DNA of 46,484 nt from contig JASMLK010000039.1 of assembly GCA_030748735.1 (NCBI GenBank), forward strand, positions 1 to 46,484. The letters are read 5' to 3'. The number at the start of each line of letters is the position of its first letter. Positions within the stretch are counted from its first letter, which is position 1. The stretch is from Myxococcota bacterium. GTDB lineage: Bacteria; Myxococcota_A; UBA9160; UBA4427. Below are positions 15,553 to 22,902 of the stretch, one piece after another. Position numbers and translations under genes: made by a program. The notes beneath the pieces were generated by a model, which had not been told where the DNA came from, did not search any database, and saw nothing but the letters and a program-made list of their open reading frames with translations.

Positions 15553-16077
15553 TCAGCCCCTTTGAGAGTCGCGGTGCTGGCCCGAGAGTTCCACGTACTC
15601 GATCGCGCGAAGGCGCTGGCGTTCGAGTTCGTCGTCTTCGAGGGTGCGGACGACGCGTGCCGGTATGCCCATCACGAGACTTCGGGGCGGCACGGTCTTG
15701 CCCGGCGTCACGATCGCACCCGCTCCGACGAGCGCGCCCTCGCCCACCGTGGCGCCGTCCATCACGGTTGCACCGATTCCGATCAGGGCACCGTCACCCA
15801 CCGTGCAGCCATGCACCACGGCGCGATGACCGATCGTGACTTCGTCCCCCACGATCGTCTCGAAGCGCTGGCGCGTGACGTGCAGCACCGAGCCGTCCTG
15901 CACGTTGCTGCGCGCGCCGACGCGAATCGCGTTGACGTCGCCTCGCAGCACGCAGCCGTACCAGACGCTGGCCTGGCTTGCGAGTTCGACGTCCCCCACC
16001 ACGACGGCCCCGGGTGCGACCCAGGCGTCGGCGGCAATGCGAGGCCGCATCTGTTCGAAGGACAGGATCAGGGACAT
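15553..16077 (-). CDS. Gamma carbonic anhydrase family protein (left-handed beta-helix)
   Basis: The 174-residue protein is made of hexapeptide repeats (for example VAPGAVVVGDVELASQASV) forming a left-handed beta-helix. Zinc-ligand positions are present as His66, His84 and His89 (GHRAVVHGC). Members are trimeric zinc enzymes or close relatives (YrdA/PaaY type); many interconvert CO2 and bicarbonate, and some act as thioesterases. ATG 16077 is the start that places the first repeat correctly. Divergent from Hsp33. Confidence 0.9.
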   Translation of the reverse strand: MSLILSFEQMRPRIAADAWVAPGAVVVGDVELASQASVWYGCVLRGDVNAIRVGARSNVQDGSVLHVTRQRFETIVGDEVTIGHRAVVHGCTVGDGALIGIGATVMDGATVGEGALVGAGAIVTPGKTVPPRSLVMGIPARVVRTLEDDELERQRLRAIEYVELSGQHRDSQRG

Positions 16078-16284
16078 CTCAGCCTTCCCCTCCGTCGGGA
16101 TTGCCGAGACTCGAGAACAATTTCCATCATGTGATAACAGGGACCGAGGGCGAGCTTGAGAGACAGCGTCCCCGTGCGGCCAAAGCCCGCACCAATGATC
16201 TCGAGTGCCAACCGTCTCTCCTCTCTTGGGGCGCTCGATCATAGGGACCATGGTGCCCCCCGGCACCCGCGTTACTTTCCCGCG

Positions 16285-17271
16285 ATGTCACTCGCCGCCG
16301 ACATGTCCGACGCTGCGATCCCCGAAGGCCGCGCGAGGCTCGTGCGCACGATTTCTCGAGAAGGGGGCATCGCGGTACGCGCGATCGTCGGCAGCAACCT
16401 CGTCGCCGAAGCGATGAATCGACGTCCCATGGCGCCCACTGCTGCCAACGCCCTCGGACGCGCGCTCATGGGAGGCGTCCTCATCGCGGTCGGCCCGGCC
16501 TCACCGGAAGAATCCCTCGCAACCCTCACCGACGCCGAGCACGACGAACGCGAAGCAGGCGAATCGGTTCAACTTCAGTTCCGCGGCGACGGGCCACTCG
16601 GCAGCATCGTGGTCATTGCCGACGATCTCGGCCGCGTTCGCGGCACGGTCTCCCAACCCGACACCAACCTCGTGCTCTCGGCCGGCACCCCGGACGTGGC
16701 CCGCGCCATCGGTCTCGGCGCGCTGCGCGTCATCCGCAGCCGCCCGGAGTGGCGCGAACCCTATTCCGGAGCGGTGCCGCTCGTCAGCGGCGAAATCGCG
16801 AGCGACCTCACGCTCTACCTCACCGAAAGCGAACAGACGCCTTCGGCCATGGGCCTCGGCGTTGCGATGACCAACGACGAAAGCGCCGTCGTGGCCGCGG
16901 GCTTCCTGGTGCAGATCCTGCCCGACGCCCTTCCCGAAGAGGTCGACCGCGTCGAGGCGAACGTGCGCAGCATGCCGACCCTGTCTCAGCTCGCCCTGTC
17001 GGACACCCACTGCGACGAGATCATCGATCTGCTGCTTCGCGGTCTCGGTTCGCGCGAACGTCATACTTCCTATCCGGTGTTTCGCTGCAGCTGCACGCGC
17101 GAGCGCGCACGAAGCACGCTGATGCTTCTCGGCGAGGCCGACCTTCGAGAGATCGTCATCGCAGGAAGCGGGCAACAGGTGCGCTGCGAGTTCTGCGCGC
17201 GTGCACACGAGTTCTCCGCGAGCGACATCGATGCCCTGTTCCGCGAGCTGCGGGGGCAGCTCGACTCCTGA
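16285..17271 (+). CDS. hslO: Hsp33 redox-regulated chaperone
   Basis: A 328-residue Hsp33 homologue. The C-terminal redox switch has the full zinc-binding set: Cys268 and Cys270 (CSC) and Cys301 and Cys304 (CEFC). In Hsp33 these bind zinc when reduced and form disulfides under oxidative stress, which activates the holdase. The N-terminal domain shows ALGRALMGGVLIAVG (about 56-70) and GDGPLGSIVVIAD. ATG 16285 is the best start. Divergent from the gamma carbonic anhydrase gene. Confidence 0.95.
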   Translation: MSLAADMSDAAIPEGRARLVRTISREGGIAVRAIVGSNLVAEAMNRRPMAPTAANALGRALMGGVLIAVGPASPEESLATLTDAEHDEREAGESVQLQFRGDGPLGSIVVIADDLGRVRGTVSQPDTNLVLSAGTPDVARAIGLGALRVIRSRPEWREPYSGAVPLVSGEIASDLTLYLTESEQTPSAMGLGVAMTNDESAVVAAGFLVQILPDALPEEVDRVEANVRSMPTLSQLALSDTHCDEIIDLLLRGLGSRERHTSYPVFRCSCTRERARSTLMLLGEADLREIVIAGSGQQVRCEFCARAHEFSASDIDALFRELRGQLDS

Positions 17272-17277
17272 GCAGCG

Positions 17278-17394
17278 TGCCGGGGGCCCGGCAGCAGGCG
17301 GTCGACAGCCGAGACGCAACCGAAGCGAACGCGCTTCGATCGCCGGTCGCCAACACCCCTTCGAGTGCCTCCCCTAACATGACCGTTGGGGAGG
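17278..17394 (+). terminator. Two hairpins downstream of hslO
   Basis: TGCCGGG-GG-CCCGGCA at 17278-17293 is a perfect 7-base-pair stem directly after the hslO stop. A second structure at 17368-17394 pairs CCTCCCC with GGGGAGG, extended by AAC/GTT. Neither is followed by a T-run, so rho-independent termination is only a possibility. They lie in the gap before the GNAT pseudogene. Confidence 0.4.
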
Positions 17395-17508
17395 TTCCTC
17401 GGGACCGAGCCCGAAATGCGTCCGACGAACCCACGCGTGCGGGTTGTCTCATGCGAGCGACACGAATCGCTCGAGTCGGTCTCTCGACCGGCCGAAGGAA
17501 CTGTCTGC

Positions 17509-18221
17509 ATGATCCCGACCCCGCCTGACCTCTTCGATGAATGGCATGCGCTGCCGGTGAGCGAGGAATCTCCCGATCCTCGCTTTCGCGTGTACCGCGC
17601 GCGCGAAGAGGATTTCGAGCGGATCTACGACTGCGTGGACCAGGCTTTCGGACGCAAACGTCCGCGCGCCGCCTACGAATGGCTCTATCGCGCCAATCCC
17701 TACGGGCGCGCGCGCATGTGGCTACTCGACGAAGTCTCTTCGGGGCGCTTGCTCAAGACGGGGGGCAGCTTTCCCTGGCCGATCTGGCGTGGCGACGAGC
17801 CGCGCGTTGCCGGACTCGGAGGAGATGCCGCGACGGTGCCCGACTGGCAGCGCAAGGGGCTTTCGGCGCTTCGCCGCAGAGTGCGACTAAGCCATCCGTG
17901 GGGAAAGACGATGACGACGATCGCCGGCCCCAACCGCGGTTCGCAGGTGGTGGCGAAGAAAGCCGGGGAAGACAGTGGACTACTGGGTCGGCTCCGCGGC
18001 GGCGTTGCGATCCTGCAGGCGGGGCCCGTGTTGGAAAAGGCGGGGTTGCCGTCAACTTCTTCGCCACCCCGGGTTGGCGTCACTGGCCCGTGTTTCGACG
18101 CGCAGGCTTCCTTCCCTACACGACCAACAATCACCTGGAAGCGAAGGACTGGTTGGACCAGCACGCGTCCGAGCGCATGGATGCCTGGCAGGTAACACCG
18201 GGCGATCGCGACTACCACTGA
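17509..18221 (+). pseudogene. GNAT-type acetyltransferase gene with internal deletion and frameshift
   Basis: From ATG 17509 the frame encodes a GNAT-like N-terminal half (FRVYRAREEDFERIYD, then GGDAATVPDWQRKGLSALRR, an acetyl-CoA-loop-like motif). Near 18044-18052 the sensible protein continues in another frame (VNFFATPGWRHWPVFRRAGF, then TNNHLEAKDWLDQHAS) up to the stop at 18221. The second piece looks like the C-terminus of the same family, and about 100 or more residues between them appear to be missing. The gene is probably inactive, though the N-terminal frame alone could still give a 228-residue protein to 18195. Confidence 0.65.
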
Positions 18222-18265
18222 TCGCGGCACGCGCTTCAGGCGTCTGCGATGCCGATCCGCCCGGG

Positions 18266-19360
18266 TCAGAAGGCCAGCGTGTGCGCGATCAGTCCACCGA
18301 AGCCGTGCGCGGCGCTTCCGTCTTCGCGCGCGTAGCGCCAGGCGACATCGATGCTGAGCCCGAAGTCGAACCCATAGCCGGCCGACAGCTGCAGGAGATG
18401 ATCCGTGGGCCCCCCCTCTCGCGAATCGCTATCGCGAAGCGTCGAAGACAACGCGAGGTTCCAGCCCCTCCAGCTCGCCGCACCGCTCTGTGTGTAATAG
18501 TGGCGCTGCAGCCGCTCCCCCTCTACGCCGCGCTGATGGACGTATTCCGACAGCAATTGGATCTCGACATCGTCGGTGGGTGCGAAGGCGTAGGACAGCC
18601 CCGCGGCATAGCCGTATTGATTGCGCGCCGCCCCCGCGACCTTCTGTCGTGAAAATGCCAGGTGGTATGTCATCCCGGTGAGTCGGGGGATCTCTTCGCC
18701 CTCGAGTGCAAGCGCGAACGAACGCGGGTCCCCCGTGTTGCTGGGGCCACCGTCCGATCTTCGCAGACGTCCGCGGTCGTGCAGCCCAGATCCCGAGAGG
18801 AAGCTCGTGTCTGCGAAAAAGAGATCCGCTGCAAATCGGTGGAAGCCGTATCGCTCATCGCCCAGGCGCACGAAGCCTCCGCCTCCGATTCGCTCGGTGA
18901 GTTCGTAGTCTTCTGCGAAGTCGACCCCGTAGATGCCCGGCGCCACATCCCAGGCGACGCCGAACGTCGGATTGAACTTGCCGGCGCGAACGCCCCAGCG
19001 CTCGTTCGCGTACCGCAAGTACAGCTCTTCTACGCAGAGGCCCTCATCCTCGATGTAGCGGTCCGCTCCTGGCTGCGGCCCGGCAACGGGCTCGAGGATC
19101 AGCCCCGCTTCGAGAGACACATACTCGCCGAAGCCGAGCGACAAGTACGGCTCGATCGTGATGTACAGATCATTGATCTCTTCGTCATCGCTCGCAGCTC
19201 GAACCGTGCGGTCGTTCTGCGTCTCGAAGAGGAATTCGCCGCTGAGTCGAAAGAAGGGCTGATCGGCTCCTTCTGCTGCAACCGCCAATAGAGGCCATGT
19301 GCTCCCGAATGACAACGACGCGAAGACGATCAAGACCTTTGTGAACCGATCAGCACTCAT
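18266..19360 (-). CDS. Outer-membrane beta-barrel (porin-like) protein
   Basis: A 364-residue protein with an N-terminal signal peptide ending near AVAA (about residue 29). The mature part has many alternating amphipathic strands (FRLSGEFLFETQ, YVSLEAGLILEP, GLSYAFAPTDDVEIQLLSEYV) and ends in Phe, typical of outer-membrane barrels. It resembles DcaP- or porin-like hypothetical proteins. The start overlaps the last 11 bases of the small Cys protein gene, so it is very probably translated from the feo transcript. A role in iron or small-solute passage is suggested by the operon only. Confidence 0.8.
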   Translation of the reverse strand: MSADRFTKVLIVFASLSFGSTWPLLAVAAEGADQPFFRLSGEFLFETQNDRTVRAASDDEEINDLYITIEPYLSLGFGEYVSLEAGLILEPVAGPQPGADRYIEDEGLCVEELYLRYANERWGVRAGKFNPTFGVAWDVAPGIYGVDFAEDYELTERIGGGGFVRLGDERYGFHRFAADLFFADTSFLSGSGLHDRGRLRRSDGGPSNTGDPRSFALALEGEEIPRLTGMTYHLAFSRQKVAGAARNQYGYAAGLSYAFAPTDDVEIQLLSEYVHQRGVEGERLQRHYYTQSGAASWRGWNLALSSTLRDSDSREGGPTDHLLQLSAGYGFDFGLSIDVAWRYAREDGSAAHGFGGLIAHTLAF

Positions 19361-19538
19361 CGTTTTGCACCATCATTGCGGGAGGTCTCGTTCCACCGCC
19401 GGGGCAACCGCTGCACGAGTCGCAGCGGTTCGATGAATCCGTCACCGGGCGGATCGCAGCCAGGACATGCCGAACCACCACGGCCGCCGCACCGCACACC
19501 ACCGAGCCTACAACCAAGAATTGCCAGTCCATTCCCAT
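19350..19538 (-). CDS. FeoB-associated Cys-rich small membrane protein
   Basis: A 62-residue protein with one N-terminal hydrophobic helix (FLVVGSVVCGAAAVVVRHVL) and a cytoplasmic or periplasmic tail with CDSCSGC, matching the FeoB-associated Cys-rich membrane proteins that follow feoB in many bacteria. It may bind iron or interact with FeoB. It starts 1 base after the feoB stop and its 3' end overlaps the porin start, so coupling on both sides is likely. Confidence 0.85.
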   Translation of the reverse strand: MGMDWQFLVVGSVVCGAAAVVVRHVLAAIRPVTDSSNRCDSCSGCPGGGTRPPAMMVQNDEC

Positions 19539-19539
19539 G

Positions 19540-21780
19540 TCAAGTCAGACCAAGCAGTCGGCCACCCTGATAGGTGACGAACGCTGCGCCCCACGCCAGC
19601 GCGCTCATGTAGCCGAAGAGAAAGAGCGCCCAACGCCAGCTGTCCGTTTCGCGCTTCACGACAGCGACCGTGGCCAGGCACTGGCATGCGAAGACGAAGA
19701 AGACCATCAAGCTGGCCGCGACGAGGGGAGTCCAGGTTGGCCGACCGGTGTCGGGGTCGACGTCGGCACGCATTCGGTCGATCAGCGACATGCTCGTCTC
19801 ATCGGCATCCTGAACGCTGTAGATGGTTCCGAGTGCTCCGACGGCCACTTCACGTGCAGCGAGACTGGCGACGAGCGCCACCCCGATCTTCCAGTCGTAA
19901 CCCAGCGGCGTGATCGCGGGTTCGAGGAAGCGCCCCATCTTCCCCATCGCACTCTGGCTGAGCGCGTAGCCCGCTCGCTCGTCTTCGATTTGCGCGAGCT
20001 GCGCGGCGATCTCTTCTCTCACTCGTGCGTCCGAAGCGCTGGCCTGCAACTCGCTGAGTTCTGCGTGCCGGGTTTCGATTGCGACGCTCGGTTCGACTTG
20101 CGGATACGTAGCCAGAAACCAGAGCACCACGGCCGCTGCGAAGATGATGGTGCCCGCTCGTCTCAAGAACAGCCGGCCGCGTTCGAGCATGCGCCAGACC
20201 ACGTCGCGCAGCCGCGGCATGCGGTATGGAGGCAGTTCCATCACGAACACGGATTGATTGCCCTGGACGACGAAGCGCTTGAGCAACCATGCGGCCGCGA
20301 CGGCGAAAACGACGCCGAGCAGATAGAGCGCCAGCAACGTCAGGCCCTGATAGCTCAAGAAGCCGAACGCGTGACCCGCCGGAATGAACGCGGCGATCAG
20401 CAAGGCATAGACGGGAAGCCTCGCGGAGCAGGTCATGAGAGGTGTGACCATGATGGTCACGAGTCGGTCGCGTTGGTTCTCGATCGTGCGGGCCGCCATG
20501 ATGCCCGGGATCGCGCACGCGAAACCGGAGACCAGCGGGACCACCGATCGGCCGCTCAAGCCAACCCGCTTCATGATGCGATCCATGATGAATGCGGCGC
20601 GCGCCATGTAGCCCGTGTCTTCGAGCAGCCCGAGAAAGAAGAACAGGATCAGGATCTGGGGCAGGAAGATGACGACGGAACCGACCCCCGCAACGACGCC
20701 GTCCACCAGCAGATCACGGACCGGGCCCTCTGGCAGGCTCGCGCCCAGCCAGTCCCCGGCCGCGACCGTTGCATTGTCGATCGCATCCATGAACGGTGCC
20801 GCCCACGTGAAGACCGACTGGAAGACCAGCGCGAGGATCACGAAGAAGAGGATCGGACCTGCAACGCGGTGGGTCAGCAGCCTATCGATCTTGTCGCTCG
20901 CCGTTGGCCCCGGCTGTGACACGCGCCGGGACACGCGCGCGGCGAGCGGCGTGATCCAGTCGTAGCGTCCGACCACCTCCGCCTGCTCGCTCGAAACGCC
21001 TTCGTTCTCCAGTTGCGCCCGCACCGCCCGCACCTGCGTCCAGAACCCGGGTGTGTGGTGCACTTCGAAGAAGTCGGCGCCTCGTTGGGTGAGGGCACGC
21101 AGCGCATCGCTGAAGCGCTGCTGCGCAGATAGCGCCGGGAGATCGTGTTCGAGTCGGCGGGCCAGATCGTTGACCTCTCGTTCCACGGCCGCGTCGAGTT
21201 GCCATCTTCGTCGCACGGGGATCGGAAGGGGGCCGCTAATCGCGGCACGCAACGCTTCGATCCCGTCGCCGCGAGAGGCCACCAAAGGAACCACGGGAAC
21301 ACCCAGCTCTTCGCTGAGCATGTTCGCGTCGACTTCGATGCCGGCGCCGTCGGCGGCATCGACCATGTTCAATGCGATCACGGTCGGCCTGCCAAGATCG
21401 AGCACCTGACTTGCGAGGTAGAGGTTGCGCTCGAGGTTGCTTGCATCCACCAGACACACGACCAGGTCTGGCGGCCGCGAACCCTCGATCGCGCCGATCA
21501 GCACGCGGTAGGCGACTTCTTCGTCGAGCGATCGCGGATTGAGGCTGTACGTACCGGGCACATCGACGATTTCGATCGGCACGCCATCGCAGTCCGCGAC
21601 GAAACCGCTCTTCCGCTCGACCGTGACGCCCGGGTAGTTGCCCACCTTGTGGTGCAGTCGGGTCAGACGGTTGAACACGGTGGTCTTGCCGACGTTCGGA
21701 TTGCCGGCGAGCGCGACCAGTCGCTGTCGTTGGGGCGTCTGGGTCGCGGCGCCCTCGAGGACCTGCGCCGGCTCACTCAT
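19540..21780 (-). CDS. feoB: Ferrous iron transporter FeoB
   Basis: A 746-residue FeoB. The N-terminal G domain has the P-loop GNPNVGKTT (26-34), DVPGTYSL (G3) and NMVD (G4), and the C-terminal half is a polytopic membrane domain with gate regions such as FLPQILILFFFLGLLEDTGY. FeoB brings Fe(II) into the cytoplasm. The ATG at 21780 overlaps the feoA stop by 8 bases. An in-frame extension upstream lies inside feoA and is not used. Confidence 0.97.
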   Translation of the reverse strand: MSEPAQVLEGAATQTPQRQRLVALAGNPNVGKTTVFNRLTRLHHKVGNYPGVTVERKSGFVADCDGVPIEIVDVPGTYSLNPRSLDEEVAYRVLIGAIEGSRPPDLVVCLVDASNLERNLYLASQVLDLGRPTVIALNMVDAADGAGIEVDANMLSEELGVPVVPLVASRGDGIEALRAAISGPLPIPVRRRWQLDAAVEREVNDLARRLEHDLPALSAQQRFSDALRALTQRGADFFEVHHTPGFWTQVRAVRAQLENEGVSSEQAEVVGRYDWITPLAARVSRRVSQPGPTASDKIDRLLTHRVAGPILFFVILALVFQSVFTWAAPFMDAIDNATVAAGDWLGASLPEGPVRDLLVDGVVAGVGSVVIFLPQILILFFFLGLLEDTGYMARAAFIMDRIMKRVGLSGRSVVPLVSGFACAIPGIMAARTIENQRDRLVTIMVTPLMTCSARLPVYALLIAAFIPAGHAFGFLSYQGLTLLALYLLGVVFAVAAAWLLKRFVVQGNQSVFVMELPPYRMPRLRDVVWRMLERGRLFLRRAGTIIFAAAVVLWFLATYPQVEPSVAIETRHAELSELQASASDARVREEIAAQLAQIEDERAGYALSQSAMGKMGRFLEPAITPLGYDWKIGVALVASLAAREVAVGALGTIYSVQDADETSMSLIDRMRADVDPDTGRPTWTPLVAASLMVFFVFACQCLATVAVVKRETDSWRWALFLFGYMSALAWGAAFVTYQGGRLLGLT

Positions 21781-22012
21781 GGGTGCTTCCGAGTCGCTCG
21801 ATCTCGATCTGCTCGGCTTCACGCTTGCGCAGGGACAGGCGATAACCACGAAGTTCGATCTCGATCGGATCACCGAAGGGCGCCAACTTCACGACCTCGA
21901 TCTCCGTCCCCGTCATGACGCCCATCTCGAGCAGGCGCGTCGGCGGAGCCCCCTCGGCCCATCCCACGACGACACCCCGCTCGCGGGGATTCAATTCCTT
22001 CAGCGTGACCAT
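21773..22012 (-). CDS. feoA: FeoA, ferrous iron transport accessory protein
   Basis: A 79-residue SH3-like FeoA protein (LNPRERGVVVGW, RLLEMGVMTGTEIEVV, IELRGYRLSLRKREAE). FeoA interacts with FeoB and modulates its GTPase. The start ATG 22012 has AGGAG about 9 bases upstream. It is the first gene of the operon feoA-feoB-small Cys protein-porin, behind the Fur box at 22122-22136. Confidence 0.95.
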   Translation of the reverse strand: MVTLKELNPRERGVVVGWAEGAPPTRLLEMGVMTGTEIEVVKLAPFGDPIEIELRGYRLSLRKREAEQIEIERLGSTHE

Positions 22013-22121
22013 CTTTCGCTGCTCCTATTCACAGTTCTCCGCAAGGGACCACGGAGGCCGGGCCGCTTCATCGAACCCGGCGGCCAAGGGGCCCGTCCGG
22101 TAATCAGAGCATTAGCGACAG

Positions 22122-22136
22122 TGAAAATCATTTTCA
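22122..22136. promoter_or_regulatory. Fur box of the feo operon
   Basis: TGAAAATCATTTTCA is a perfect 7-1-7 inverted repeat and matches the core of the Fur-binding consensus. It lies about 110 bases before feoA. On the coding strand TTGAAA (22132-22137), a near-consensus -35 element, overlaps the box; a weak TAATGC sits 17 bases further. Iron-bound Fur would therefore block transcription when iron is plentiful. Confidence 0.8.
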
Positions 22137-22258
22137 ACTCGAATTCGCCTCTCCTCCAGGATCCGGCCGCTGTCGCAACCATTCGCTGCGGCGACGTATC
22201 GAGCCGTGCGAACACTTCGAGCCAACGCGAGGCAAGGCGCCACGGTTTGCCGGGTGAC

Positions 22259-22890
22259 ATCCTCCCCCGGCAAAGCCGGGGGCATCCAGGTGAGCCGCTC
22301 AAGGCGGAAATGACGGAATCGCTACGCGATTCCTTGGGCCCCCTTACAGGGGGCAAGTCATCAGCCGAACTTCAGCTGATCCTGTCGTTGGTCTTCGATC
22401 TCGTGACTTCGGATGTAGCGCCGGATCACGTCCTCATCGCGACCAACTGTCGATACGAAATATCCTCGAGCCCAAAAGTGGTGCCCGGAAAAATTCCGAC
22501 GACGGTGCTCGAAATGACGTGCGATATGAATCGCACTCTTCCCTTTGATGTATCCGATCACCTGGGAAACCGAATACTTCGGCGGATTCGCAATCATCAT
22601 GTGTACATGATCCGACATCAGGTGGCCCTCCTCAATTTCGCATTCCTTCTGACGAGCGAGGCGCCTGAACGTTTCTCCCAGATCCTCCCGAATCGTCCCG
22701 TATAGAACCTTTCGGCGGTACTTCGGGATGAACACAACGTGATACTTAAACTCCCATTCCGTGTGCTGTAGCGTCTTGTAGTTCGACATGAAGCTCCCTC
22801 TTGCGAAGCTCTAAGCGGCTCACAGGAGGGAGTTTCTGCGATTTCAGGAACCGTCAAACTTTGAATGCCTCCCCGGCAGAGCCGGGGGGA
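22259..22890 (-). mobile_element. IS200/IS605-family insertion sequence
   Basis: The element carries a single transposase gene and, as usual for this family, no terminal inverted repeats but subterminal hairpins. On the left (plus-strand coordinates) CCCCCGGCAAAGCCGGGGG spans 22264-22282, and on the right CCCCGGCAGAGCCGGGG spans 22871-22887. Two more hairpins lie after the transposase stop, at 22315-22333 (8-bp stem) and 22338-22354 (7-bp stem). No tnpB is present. The limits are approximate to a few bases. It sits between the feo promoter region and the end of a CoA-transferase gene, breaking neither. Confidence 0.85.
22361..22789 (-). CDS. tnpA: IS200-type Y1 HUH transposase TnpA
   Basis: A 142-residue single-strand transposase. 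The HUH motif is His61-Val-His63 (SDHVHMM) and the likely nucleophilic Tyr is Tyr125 (RRYIRSHE). It cuts and joins single-stranded ends at subterminal hairpins. The length is typical and the frame is intact, so the element may be active. GAGGGAG precedes the ATG at 22789. Confidence 0.95.
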   Translation of the reverse strand: MSNYKTLQHTEWEFKYHVVFIPKYRRKVLYGTIREDLGETFRRLARQKECEIEEGHLMSDHVHMMIANPPKYSVSQVIGYIKGKSAIHIARHFEHRRRNFSGHHFWARGYFVSTVGRDEDVIRRYIRSHEIEDQRQDQLKFG

Positions 22891-22902
22891 CTCCCGATTG
22901 GA

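Noticed and set aside
22315..22354. Two hairpins after tnpA as rho-independent terminators
   Set aside because: They belong to the IS200 end structure and lack a T-run; annotated with the element instead.
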